A stretch of 64,000 nucleotides of DNA, taken from contig NC_039358.1 of assembly GCF_003573695.1 (NCBI RefSeq), forward strand, positions 230,219,560 through 230,283,559, given 5' to 3'. The translations under genes and the position numbers were made by a program. Below, piece after piece: positions 33,398 to 43,495 of this stretch; the first letter of the stretch is position 1, and each line of letters opens with the position of its first letter. The notes under the pieces were generated by a model that made no database searches, was not told the DNA's origin, and saw only the letters and a program-made list of their open reading frames with translations. The stretch is from Papaver somniferum (Eukaryota > Streptophyta > Magnoliopsida > Ranunculales > Papaveraceae).

Positions 33398-34440
33398 ACG
33401 ACAACAACTCTTGCATTCGAACCTAGGCTCAGATAAATTTCTCCTTTACTTAGTTGTCTGGTTTTCTGAAACCCATGCAATGAATTGCATACATGATTAG
33501 TGGCTCCAGAATCTATACACCAACTGTTTGATGTATAAGTGGCAACATTTGCCTCAACAACTAAGGATTCAAAATTACATTCTGATTTCTTCTTATCTAA
33601 GTACTCCGTGCAGTTGCGCTTCCAATGACCAGGCTTGTTGCAGTGGAAACACTTTCTTTTTGCAACACTTTCTCCCTTGTTCTTTTTAACACCCAAAGCA
33701 TGGTTCGCTGGAGGGGTTGTTATCTGACCTTTCTTCTTAGGATTCTTTCGCTTAGGTTTGCGCTTAGAATCCTCCGTTAAGTTAACACTTACAGTTGCCT
33801 TTTTATTGTGCAAAATTCCTTCCGCAGTTTGCAATTGGTTAAGTAACTCCAGAAGAGTTAAAACCATCTTATTCATGGTGACATTCAACTTGAAATGTGC
33901 AAACGAACTGGGAAGGGAATTGAGAACAATGTCAACTTTCATATCAGCATCGATAGTTGACCCAAGGGTTTAACTTTCATATCAGCATCGATAGTTGACC
34001 CAAGGGTTTCAAGTTCGTTAAACAGAGACATCATCAGAATGACGTGCTCACGAACTTGAGTTACGTCTTGCATCTTAGTGTTCATTAGCTTTCTAGTCGC
34101 TTCCGCTTTAGTGGGACGACTGTGTTCAGAAAACATCTCTTTTAAACCATTAATGATCTCAGCAGCTTTCTCAAAGCCCTCATACTGGTGCTGCAATACA
34201 TTGGAAATTGAAGCCATGATATAGCACTTGGCCATATCATTAGCCTTTTTCCACCTAGCATGCTCACCTACTGTGGCTTCAAGTTCAGGGAGTACAGGTT
34301 CTGACCCACTAAGAAAAACTTGTAATCTTGTACAGTGAGTACAATATCCAAGTTTCTTTTCCAATCAACATAGTTGGGACCGGTTAACTGGTTTTGTTTC
34401 AAGATAATCTGTAAGGGACTAAGGCTCGACATCGACATAA
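33398..34440 (-). pseudogene. Copia-A Gag and protease start
   Basis: Gag starts near 34435 (SLSPLQIILKQNQLTG, YVDWKRNLDIVL), the usual opening of Copia Gag. A frameshift near 34310 moves the frame to one containing AMASISNVLQ-like and TKAEATRKLMNTKM stretches. A 38-bp tandem duplication at 33934-34009 shifts it again. The third frame carries the zinc knuckle CFHCNKPGHWKRNC and then the protease active site SWCIDSGATNHV, before Cassandra interrupts at 33398. Gag would package the element RNA. It is not functional as it stands. Confidence 0.92.
33934..34009. repeat. 38-bp exact tandem duplication in Copia-A gag
   Basis: The segment from AACTTTCATATCAGCATC to CAAGGGTTT occurs at 33934-33971 and directly again at 33972-34009. 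Because 38 is not a multiple of three, it shifts the gag frame. Confidence 0.92.
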
Positions 34441-34450
34441 AAGCATGCAT

Positions 34451-35619
34451 TACAAATAAATCGTAGTGAGATAAAATAGTTCTTGAAAATCGAAAACAAA
34501 ATTAAAAAAATTCATTTATCGTAACTCCCTAGTATTACGATAAACATCGGATTCTCAAAACTTTACATACGTAATATTCCTTAGGGAATAAGTTGCATAC
34601 ATAGTTTTTCAGGTGAAATAACTTTCCAATGATTTAACAATCCTAGACATCTCATGTCATATTAAATCAACAATCCGATAAATTCGGCCTCTAAAATAAA
34701 TATTTGTTTCCTTAGGAAAATCAAATTACTTATTTTGAGTTAAGCGTAACCCATAGACAATTTTCAGAAACTACATAAACTGAATTGTCTCCTTAGGGAG
34801 AACAAAACCGTTCATATAATCTGATTTTGTCCATGAAGGCCGCGGGATACGAAAATCTCTCTCCCACTTAAATTCTTAGACAAGGACAGTTTATGTTCAC
34901 ATATTCATATATAAACAAAACAATATTGCGATTATATGACTATCAATCTAATTAATCTAAGATGGTACTGTAGCTCATATATACGCCTAGGTACCAATAA
35001 TAATCATGTAAACTTAACTTGAACAAATCACACATATTCAACAGTTTACATCATTACCGGAATCACCAAAATCACCATGTCATGTTACTGATATATGTTT
35101 GTGTAGGCTATCTAAGAAGGTAACTATATGTACTGTTTGTAGTGTGCCAAGACCCTTTAAAACTTGTTTTAATAAGCAGTACCAAAACTGTTTTGAACAT
35201 AAATAAAACAAATTTTGGGTGTTCATTCACAAACAGTACAATTCCCAACTAAACCAGTCAAGGTTTCAAGTCCATTAATTCACAGGACAATGATTTTGAA
35301 AACTCTTTTCGCAAATCAAAATCCCTAATTTATACATCTCATGCATAATTAGACTAGACCCCGTATATCACCATGGTAGTTTCTTAATTCGGGCACAAAC
35401 AAATTGGAAAACCATTCACATACAAAAATTTGCATCCATACAAAATTCAGCCAATACCCTTCTTAAATCAATCAAATAAATCATCAATAATCAACAACAT
35501 CCACCAATTGATAAATCTAGGGTTCCATCAATTGATACACATTAAAAAATCCCTAATTTTTAATACCTATCATAACCTCTATCATGATAATTAAAATTGC
35601 AATTATTAACAACTAAACC
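34451..35619 (-). other. Copia-A untranslated leader
   Basis: This stretch lies between the primer site and the gag start, with many stops in all frames. Oligo-pyrimidine and A-rich tracts are present, but no separate gene was found. Confidence 0.65.
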
Positions 35620-35635
35620 TAGCTCTTGATTCCAT
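35620..35635 (-). other. Diverged primer-binding site of Copia-A
   Basis: On the minus strand ATGGAATCAAGAGCTA directly follows the LTR end CCTAACA. It resembles the initiator tRNA-Met site TGGTATCAGAGC with a substitution and an extra base. Confidence 0.7.
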
Positions 35636-37122
35636 TGTTAGGAATCGATCAAAAAACGCAGCGGAAATTGGTTTTAAAATTTTTCTATCAAAACCCAACT
35701 TTTAGTTTCACAGATGTTAATAGGAACAAAGAGGGATTAGGGATTTCGTGTACCTTTTTCACTAATCCAAATCTCCAAGAAGAACACCAAATTCCACTTT
35801 AAGCTTTATCTCCAAAACCACGGATTTGTGCTGTTACGGGAGGAAGAAGAAAAAGCTTTGCTGTAGCTTTTATGCTGGATACCGACACTTTCTTTATCAC
35901 CACCAACTACTTATTACTTGATGGAAACTAATTGATGCCCTGAATCAAAAGCACCCACTGTAACTTGAAAGTGAAAGAAAAAGAAGCTACTGGCGAGAAT
36001 AAGAGCTTCGTCTACTTTTGTCTACGGAGAAACCAAACGAAAGACAAAAGAAAAACAATTGCTTTTCTCACAATAAACTTATAGGTTTAAATACTTTCTC
36101 ACAATAAACTTAATTGTATCCGGACGGGAAAAGAAGAAGGCTTGGATATCTTAGCTTTCGGTTTCCAAACTTTTCTAGCTTGCTCCCCTTTTCATATAAG
36201 GAGCTACCCTTCTTGTTCTCAAAAACCTTCTCCAAATACAATTATATCTTTTGGGCTATACGTAATTTTAGCTTTTCTTAATCGTATAGAATTTCTTGTG
36301 TCTCACACAATTCCAAATACGAGTAAGAAATTACAAGTCCTTCCACCAAAGACTTGTAATTGACAAACACTCTAAAATTACCTGTTTTAATAAAAGTAAA
36401 ATTCTTCCTCTACTTTCTTACAATAAGTCCTTCCACTAATACCGGTATTCATAAATTATCATAAGTGTGTATAATTACACATCAGCTCTTATACAGAATT
36501 TACATTTCGATCCTTGATGCGCTTCTTATATTATTATTCTAATAATCACTTAAACAATTTAATTGACCATTGGCCAGTCTAGAATAATAATTCTTGCGCA
36601 ATATTCCAAGGGAATACACATCCGAGGCAGATACCATACTAAATATACATATTCTTACTGCGCACTCACAACCATCCATCTTACCCAGGTATTGGATCCA
36701 AATGACCTCACTGCTTGGTAAAATAAGATAGTCGGAAATATACGTAAGGTATATACACATTCTCAGGATTAAGAGCTTATGTAAAGTAGTAACTTAGATC
36801 CATTCAACTAGCTGATAAATAATGAATAGAACCAACCGACTGGTTCGACAAAATCCAATTACATCAACCTACTAGATTTAGAAGTCTTCACTTCTATGAT
36901 GAGATTTATCATAATACGTACGTATTCATCATAGCAAGTTATAATCTAAACAATGAACAAAATTCACATAAATTACGAACGAATAAATGTCACCAATATA
37001 TTATATCTCCCACTGTATATATTACAACTATTATATTCGACCACATCTCACAAAACATGTTTAAAATGAACTGTTATTTAAAGTGTAATGTCAAACTATT
37101 GTTTTTGGGCATAATCCCAACA
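35636..37122 (-). repeat. 5' LTR of Copia-A (1487 bp)
   Basis: On the minus strand it runs from TGTTGGGATTATGCCC at 37122 to GATTCCTAACA at 35636. Its first 434 bases match the partial 3' LTR at 1-434. The left end is set by the primer site that follows. It inserted into the 3' flank of malectin-like fragment C. Confidence 0.88.
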
Positions 37123-37252
37123 GTTTATACAGGTAAAAATTGATATATACAATAGCACAATACATATACCAAATCCCACAAAAAAGAAAATTATATATGG
37201 CATTCTGAAAAGGTAAATGAAATACGCTATCAAATGAGTTTCTTTTTTTTTT

Positions 37253-38373
37253 TTGGAGATTCATAACTTTATGTTGCTGCATCATGAGTCAACTTACAAT
37301 AATAAACGTGACATCATAGTCAAGAAAATTATTATAAGTTGTTCAGACGTTTTGGAACTTTTGCCATTGTTTGGGAAAGGTGATCTTGTTTCAGTGTCAG
37401 TATTCTTGTTGCATGTGGAGTGGATTCTTGATTCAGTATTGCATGTTGATGTGTTCGTGCACAAATTCAGATTACCCGATACGCTACAAAGAAATTTATA
37501 CTCAATAATACTTAAAAGATAAATAAAAATGAATCGATTAATACAAATTGCATACTTACTTCATCTTCAAATTGGAGTTGTGTGATAGAGATGAAGGTAT
37601 TGTTCGAAAAAGTAGTTATCTGCTAGGTTTCTAAATGAATAAAAATAATGATTAAAAATTAATAACGGCCTTGTTTGGCAAAATTTATGATTATCTATTT
37701 ATGATTATAAATAATCATAAATAGATAAATGATTTTAGTATAATCATTTTTATAATATATTTTCACAAACACCTTTCTCAAATAGTTGATTATCCTTGAA
37801 AAATGCTTGCGAAAAGGAGTGGAAAAAACAATGATCTATAATTTTTTATAAGTTCCCTAGTGTTTTTTTAACTCTCTTTTGATAGTTATAGAAAATAAGA
37901 AGAAAAAACTCAACTCAATTTTATTAAGAAAAAATAATTGATTATAATAATTTTTAAACAACTTTTTTCTTTTTTTGAAAATAATGGATTTTTTCAATTA
38001 TGATTAAAATAATCAATTATTATAATGGTTACCAAACACATATACAATCCATTATGAACAATATAATGGATTATGGGCTGATAATCCATTATAATAATGG
38101 TTACCAAACAACAACATTTACCATGGTTGATTGTGTAGTATACAAAAAGTTGAAAGAAAATCTTGAACTTACAATTCTGTAGAATTTCTTGCATCAAACT
38201 GTTGTTGCCCAAATTTCTGCCAAATATATACAAAAATTTATGAAATTTTATATCGAAATCCAAAATATCGTCTTACGTACTGCAAATATCCTCATGACTA
38301 ACATGGTCTCGAGGGCATCCATGGCACTAAAGTCTGGTAATCTTCCTGTTAATCCGAGATCATTGAGATACCT
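37253..38373 (-). pseudogene. Fragment C of the malectin-like/LRR gene family (last four exons)
   Basis: From high to low coordinates the minus strand shows an exon YLNDLGLTGRLPDFSAMDAL (near 38370-38300), a truncated LRR exon starting NLGNNSLM (38215-38175), a decayed third LRR exon (near 37635-37560) and a degraded tail exon (near 37495-37260). Each aligns with exons 5-8 of genes A and B. Exons 1-4 are missing. A MITE sits in one intron, and a probable Helitron end lies just upstream. The 3' flank matches that of gene B, which shows that the copy arose by local duplication. Confidence 0.75.
37669..38110. mobile_element. Palindrome-rich MITE, possibly hAT-like
   Basis: The left end CCTTGTTTGGCAAAATTTATG and the right end, read inverted as GTTGTTTGGTAACCATTAT, share a TTGTTTGG core. 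The interior is very A/T-rich and full of inverted repeats (TAATCCATTATAATAATGG and its complement-like copies). The right end motif AATGGTTACCAAACA occurs twice, 72 bp apart. No clear target duplication was found. It lies in an intron of fragment C. Confidence 0.5.
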
Positions 38374-38443
38374 GTAAACGTGTACACCATCATCAAAATT
38401 TCATTATATTCATTGTAGTTGAATTATAATAGAATAGTGTTGC

Positions 38444-38462
38444 GCCCGTGCTTTGCACGGGC
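38444..38462. repeat. Perfect GC-rich hairpin (Helitron 3' terminus candidate)
   Basis: GCCCGTGC and GCACGGGC pair perfectly around TTT. It is strikingly GC-rich in AT-rich surroundings, and of the type seen near plant Helitron 3' ends. Confidence 0.75.
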
Positions 38463-41400
38463 CTTGATTGTTTCTCACAATTATTTTTCATTTTTTATGT
38501 TATCTTTGCAGTACTAATTTCACTGAAGTTGAATTTATTATGCACCTTAATGAAAAAACAAATGAAGTTTTTAGAAACCACAACCAAAAAAACCATTTGC
38601 ATTTTTTCTTTTTGATCAATTGTATTATTTCTTTGGCGTATATGGAATTAAACAACTGCACTTAAATAAGGGAAAACATTTACATATTACAAAAAATTGT
38701 GGTACTATTTATACATCTCGACCACTACATTTGTTTTCCTGGCTCTGGCGTACGTCAATAATCTGTTGTTTCGACCACGCATGAACTAATTATCAAGATG
38801 CCAACCATTCGATGCAATTCCAATTACCTAGCAGTCACATCCCTATAGCAGCTTCTCACACGGTAAGTAATATATAGTTACGATTCTCTCTTCCGCTTCA
38901 TCTAGCGCCAACCCTTTTTCATAGCTCGCAACTGAAGGCGGCGTCCAAAAAGAGTAAACTAAAAGAGGGAGAAGACACCATGGTACCTCAACAGTTAGAG
39001 GGGACATTCATGCCGTCCTCGTTGCAACTAACTTCCGTATTGCTTATAATGCATAGACTTATTAGCTATTAGACAATCTTCGTCTTACATTTAGTTGTTG
39101 GTTACACTTAAAACTTAAATCTAATGCACTCTGCAAATCAGAACTAACATAAATCGGAATCAGAATCAACAAAAACTGAGCTCATAAAGAACTGAACATC
39201 AGAAATTGTTTACAAACTGCTCAAAATTAAGTCGTAACGACGGGACGACTGAGAAGGATCATTTTCAACAACTAATACGTATAAATGCAGTTGGCCAATA
39301 CCTTGGTTTGATGTTGCAATCAACATCCAAACTATGTAAATGCTACAGAATAGAAAATGCTTCTCCCCACATCTCAGGATTTTGATCAAATATTTTGAAA
39401 TTCACCTATTCACAACCACAAAAGCACTTATAAGATCGGTGACTGGATTATCATTAAACCTGGAACCGAAACATAAATCATGCAACAGATTTTGTTCATC
39501 AGTCAGCAAGGAGATCGATTATATATGTATACATCTGATTGCACTACTACTTATTCAGTTCCTACTAAATGCAAGTAGAGCCCAAAAATAGATTCGATGT
39601 GAACAATTACACGTTCCCGTCCATGCATACTGACCAAATGTTGTTTGAGTGACACCATCAACTCTTTCATAACTTCAATGCAACCTTGTGTTTCCACTTT
39701 AATGAAAATTTAAGGTTCTGCATTGTGAGTTCTCCCAATAAAACCTTTGGGTACTAAAAATAATTTTATGCAGAAACTTCTTATAACTTCCTACGCAAAG
39801 AAATTTAAGGTAATGAACATTTTGAAAGTCGATTGATACAATTAGATATACTATTTGGAACCTTCCATAAAACAAAGGAAGGATATGACCAAAAGATTTT
39901 TCCAAGGAAAAATGGTAATACAAAAATATTTTTATGCATAAAATATAGTACTTAGTGTACGCCTCCGAAACTAAGATCCTGAAGGTTCCATCTTTTAGTT
40001 TTACTTTACGATTACCCATGGTCTGCAACGAAAGAATATGGAAGACCCATGATCTTTATGTACTCAATCTTTTGATCTTCAAAATTCTAATTTAGCGATC
40101 AGAAAAGAAAAAAACAGCTCCTCATTTTGTTAATCCCGAAGATAAAGGATGTTATATTATGCTCAAAGAAGTTGGGGTCCAGTGTATGGATCACCTTTAC
40201 AAACTCCACAATCATTCCTTAAGCGTGAGTAAAGGAATGTTATCCCAATTAAAAGTAGTAGAATACTCTATGGAAGTCTATACATAAACCAAAAACACAG
40301 GGCACTGATCTTACCACAGAGTTGGGAAATCAGTTGTATATAGAAGAATCTAATCTCCAACCTTTCCGAACTTTCAATAATTTCATTGTAGCATCCAATG
40401 CACCATCCTAAGAAGTACCCAACCACAACAACATACTTTAGGGCTTTTTAAAAATCTTCAGTAATAAGACTATAAAACACTGAAACTTCCCAAAGTGAGA
40501 ACAGTCAACATCTCAAATCGTTGAATGAATTATGGAAAGATACCTTCAAGCCTTATTTGAAATATACCAGTACCTAAAGAAATTGTCCTTAAAACTAAAC
40601 ATTAAAGGAGAATGAAAAGGAAAGCCACCTCCCGAAGGCCCTGAACACCAAATGATATGAGGTTAATGATCTTTCACGGGCTTGAAATCCAAGCAAAGAC
40701 ATGAACATCAATATTAGCAATAATAGCAAAGACCATTTATATACCTGGACGTTCTTACTGTGTTGCATACAGCTAATAAAACATTCCCCTCGATGCTAAG
40801 TAAGCATTCTAGCAAATACACTTATATCTTAAGCATCATTATTAATGTAATTATCATCACAGTAAATGTTCCCCTTACTTCTATATATTATCGCCTTGGT
40901 CATCATATTATGTACTCCTTCGTTATCATCAGTAACAAATGAAGAATTTCCGTTTTCCGACGTCTGCATTTATGATTCTCCTTTCTTTCAAAAGAAATTT
41001 CATTCTCCATCTGTCAAACAACAATTAAACTTCCTTCACAGTCAATACAAAGCAATATGGTGCACAAATGAAGATGAAATCAAGAATTTTTCATGAGAAT
41101 ATGAGAATCATGATAGGTGATTAACAGAAAGTATTAAATTCCAAGCTAAAAGCATAATCTAACCTCTGTGAACTTCTCCTTCATTTTTATCCTCTTCATT
41201 TAAGAATTTTTCATGAGAATCACGATAACCATTCCATCAAAAGCAAAAGCCCCTACATTTTCCCTTTCTCTTGAATTAAAAACAGATTTTCAAAATTGGG
41301 AGTTCTCAGGATCAAATGTACCTGGAACCCAATGTAATCTATAAACTGAAGCACCTAATTATATCAGATCTACTCTACTTATGGTTCAATCTTTTGATCC

Positions 41401-42180
41401 GAGATCCCATTCTATGAGCTATAAACAAAAAACAATATCGAGAATAAGGAAGGTTGTTCTAATTGTGCATCAATGCCACACAACTGTTGATTAAAATTTC
41501 ATTTAAAAAAAATAGACAATGAGTTAAAAGATTTGTATTTCATTGAAACCAATCAATATTTTTAAGCATATGTACATCTTTCACAAAATCAATATAGTTG
41601 TCAACAAAAAGAGAATGTACCTATCTTAGATATGCCCTTTATTAATTATGTTTGGCTTTCGTTCTGATTTCCTCCATTATTGCTGATACATGTCATCAAC
41701 TGCAATATATGAATGAACATACAAAGAACCCAAAGTTATCTAAACTCAAATCAGCAGAGAAATCTCTGGATTCGACAATCCGGAGATTGAAATCAGAAGA
41801 TATTAAATATATTTTACAGAAACACTAATAACAATTGAAATCCCTAGCTGTAAAATGTAGCAAGAGAAATAATAAATAATAGGGTCGGTGTTTACCAACA
41901 GATGTTAGGATTTTGTTGTTTACGGAGAGCAAAGGAAAATCGTAACTGCAAACATAAAACAATAGGGTTAAGAGACACAAAAGAGTTAAGGTTTTGGCTT
42001 ATCATATGTCCAGCAAAAAAGAAAAAAACATACCTGCAATTAAAAAAAAAGACAAAAAAAAATCAAACAGGGGAACGAAGTTAAGAGTCGGATGGAGAAA
42101 AAAGAAGAGGCAGTAGGGAAACTAATGTGATATTAACCTTGTACGTTTTATCCATTCTTCAAGTATTGGTTTTTTTGATT
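38463..42180 (-). other. Helitron interior: gene-like but unrecognised
   Basis: The minus strand has a promoter-like TTATATAA near 42180, leader-like C/T-rich DNA (42130-42060), and a possible intron end ATTGCAG|GTATG near 42030. One clean exon-like segment is 39952-40022. Other stretches have stops in all frames. It may be a captured, decayed gene. No function can be given. Confidence 0.35.
39952..40022 (-). pseudogene. Exon-like segment inside the probable Helitron
   Basis: CTTTCGTTGCAG precedes 71 open bases encoding MGNRKVKLKDGTFRILVSE and a few more residues, ending CTAA|GTACTA. The splice ends are plausible, and the peptide is basic then hydrophobic. Not recognised. Confidence 0.35.
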
Positions 42181-42243
42181 ATATAAGGTTTTAGGGAAGA
42201 GAATAGAGCCACAAAAGGGAAGAGTAATCAATGGGAGTAGAGA

Positions 42244-42734
42244 TGTAAAAAAGAGATCGATTAGAATTAGGGTTTTGGTTTGGAAGAAGCTATACTCTTG
42301 TATTGATCACCTATCCATTTCGTTGGCCAAAAATAACCGAAAATATTTCAAAACCCTCGAATCTCATTGGTCGGGGGCCAAAAGCTCTAGAATTGAAGCT
42401 TTTGGCCTAACTTTCAATGTGAGGCCAACAATTTCTACTCATATACGGGAGTAGAGGCTGTTGTGCTTCTGTGTGGAAGGGAGTTGTAACAATGAACAGC
42501 TGGGTAGGGGACTAAGATCCTCCAAGAAAAAGAAGAAATAACTTTGCAGTTCTTGTAGAGTGTTGTACTTTTTTTTTGCTTTTAGACTTTTCGTTTATCT
42601 TGTAAGCAGCGCTGCTTTGTAGATTTTCTTGTTTTTCTGTTGGACTTTATCTCCTCGGCTATTTGTAGCACTTCCATGTGCATTTCCTTTCTGCACTCTT
42701 TATTTTTTTCAGTACAAGTTTTAACCTTTCTCCT

Positions 42735-42774
<40 letters not shown>
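42244..42774 (+). mobile_element. LINE 3' end with 39-bp poly(A)
   Basis: A C/T-rich tail (CTTGTTTTTCTGTTGGAC..., TTTCAGTACAAG) ends at a run of 39 As (42736-42774), as left by target-primed reverse transcription of a plant L1-type LINE. The true 5' limit is unclear: the copy is heavily truncated and its start may lie anywhere from about 42250 to 42480. No clear target duplication was identified. Confidence 0.5.
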
Positions 42775-42776
<2 letters not shown>

Positions 42777-42804
42777 AAGTTGAGACTGACATGAAAACTG
42801 TTGG

Positions 42805-43129
42805 ATTCAGCCACCCTTGTAAGTAACAACTACATGCTTCGGATAAGAATCCTTTGTCGTGGAGATACAGAGGAAAGAAAGATAGCTTATGGAGGAAAGT
42901 TATTTTTGAGAAGTTTGATGTTGAAGATGCTTGGGTTCCTAAAGATTCGAAGAAAACTTATGGGTGGGGGTTATGGCGTGGTATTCTTAATCACTGGGAA
43001 GTCCTTAGAAATGGATCCAAGATAATAATAATAGGAAGGGGAAATAAAACAAAATTTTGGGATGATATATGGTGTCATGAAAAAACTCTTAAAAGAGTTG
43101 CTTGCGAAATAACGGAAAATGAGCTTTAA
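42805..43129 (+). pseudogene. LINE ORF2 C-terminal fragment
   Basis: The frame reads KDSLWRKVIFEKFD, GWGLWRGILNHWE and IIIIGRGNKTKFWDDIW. These match the conserved block after the RT domain in plant L1-type ORF2 (LWRKVI..., G.G.KIRFWEDIW). It begins just after the poly(A) run of another insertion, ends at a stop, and has no RT core, so it is an isolated remnant. Confidence 0.75.
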
Positions 43130-43495
43130 CCTATCTTGTGTGGTAGTATATATCTTACCAGCATTGTTTTTGACCTTGTGACCACTACATTAGGTTGAGG
43201 AAACTACTGGATTATCCGTTACTGGCTCAGAGTCTCAGAATTGCGCAGTATCGCAAATATAGACAAAAACTATTTCATTTTTAACCAGGGCTAGCGGCTA
43301 GCCTATCAACTCAACTCAGCGGAAACCCATGAAAGAAAACAAAACATGATATCATAATATTTTCCATCCAACTTGTAATACATCTATACATGTAATATGC
43401 CTTCAAACTAGCTAGCACAGCACAACTCATACAAAGTTACAACAAACCCACAAAAGTTGCAATTGTAAATACACGAACCATTTGGTTTGATCAAC
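43130..43495. other. 3' flank and untranslated region of gene A
   Basis: No coding sequence. On the minus strand it follows the gene A stop codon and should hold its 3' UTR. It differs from the matching flanks of gene B and fragment C. Confidence 0.5.

Larger units (their letters stand above)
1..37122 (-). mobile_element. Copia-A, Ty1/Copia LTR retrotransposon, nested and dead
   Basis: Positions 1-434 and 36689-37122 are the same sequence with a few percent of differences, both in minus orientation. Between them the minus strand reads gag, protease, integrase, reverse transcriptase and RNase H in the Copia order, from about 34.4 kb down to 0.46 kb. Three insertions interrupt this reading: 32689-33397, 24708-30640 and 690-23793. 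Each is bounded by a short target duplication, and the Copia protein resumes on its far side. The 5' LTR is about 1.49 kb, so only the first part of the 3' LTR is in the window. Frameshifts, stops and a damaged RT active site show that it no longer codes for working proteins. The right flank begins gttta; the matching left flank lies outside the window. Confidence 0.93.
38434..42243 (-). mobile_element. Probable Helitron
   Basis: Read on the minus strand the 5' end is TCTCTACTCCCATTG (42243 down), preceded by A. The 3' end has a perfect 8-bp stem with a TTT loop (38444-38462), then six bases, then CTAT, followed by T. Helitrons start with TC (often TCTCTACT), end with a hairpin plus CTRR, and insert between A and T. 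The only misfit is CTAT in place of CTAR. No Rep/helicase gene is seen, so it would be non-autonomous and could carry captured gene pieces. Confidence 0.5.

Noticed and set aside
36142..36363. 73-codon plus-strand frame in the Copia-A 5' LTR
   Set aside because: It lies wholly within the LTR, antisense to the element, with no motif.
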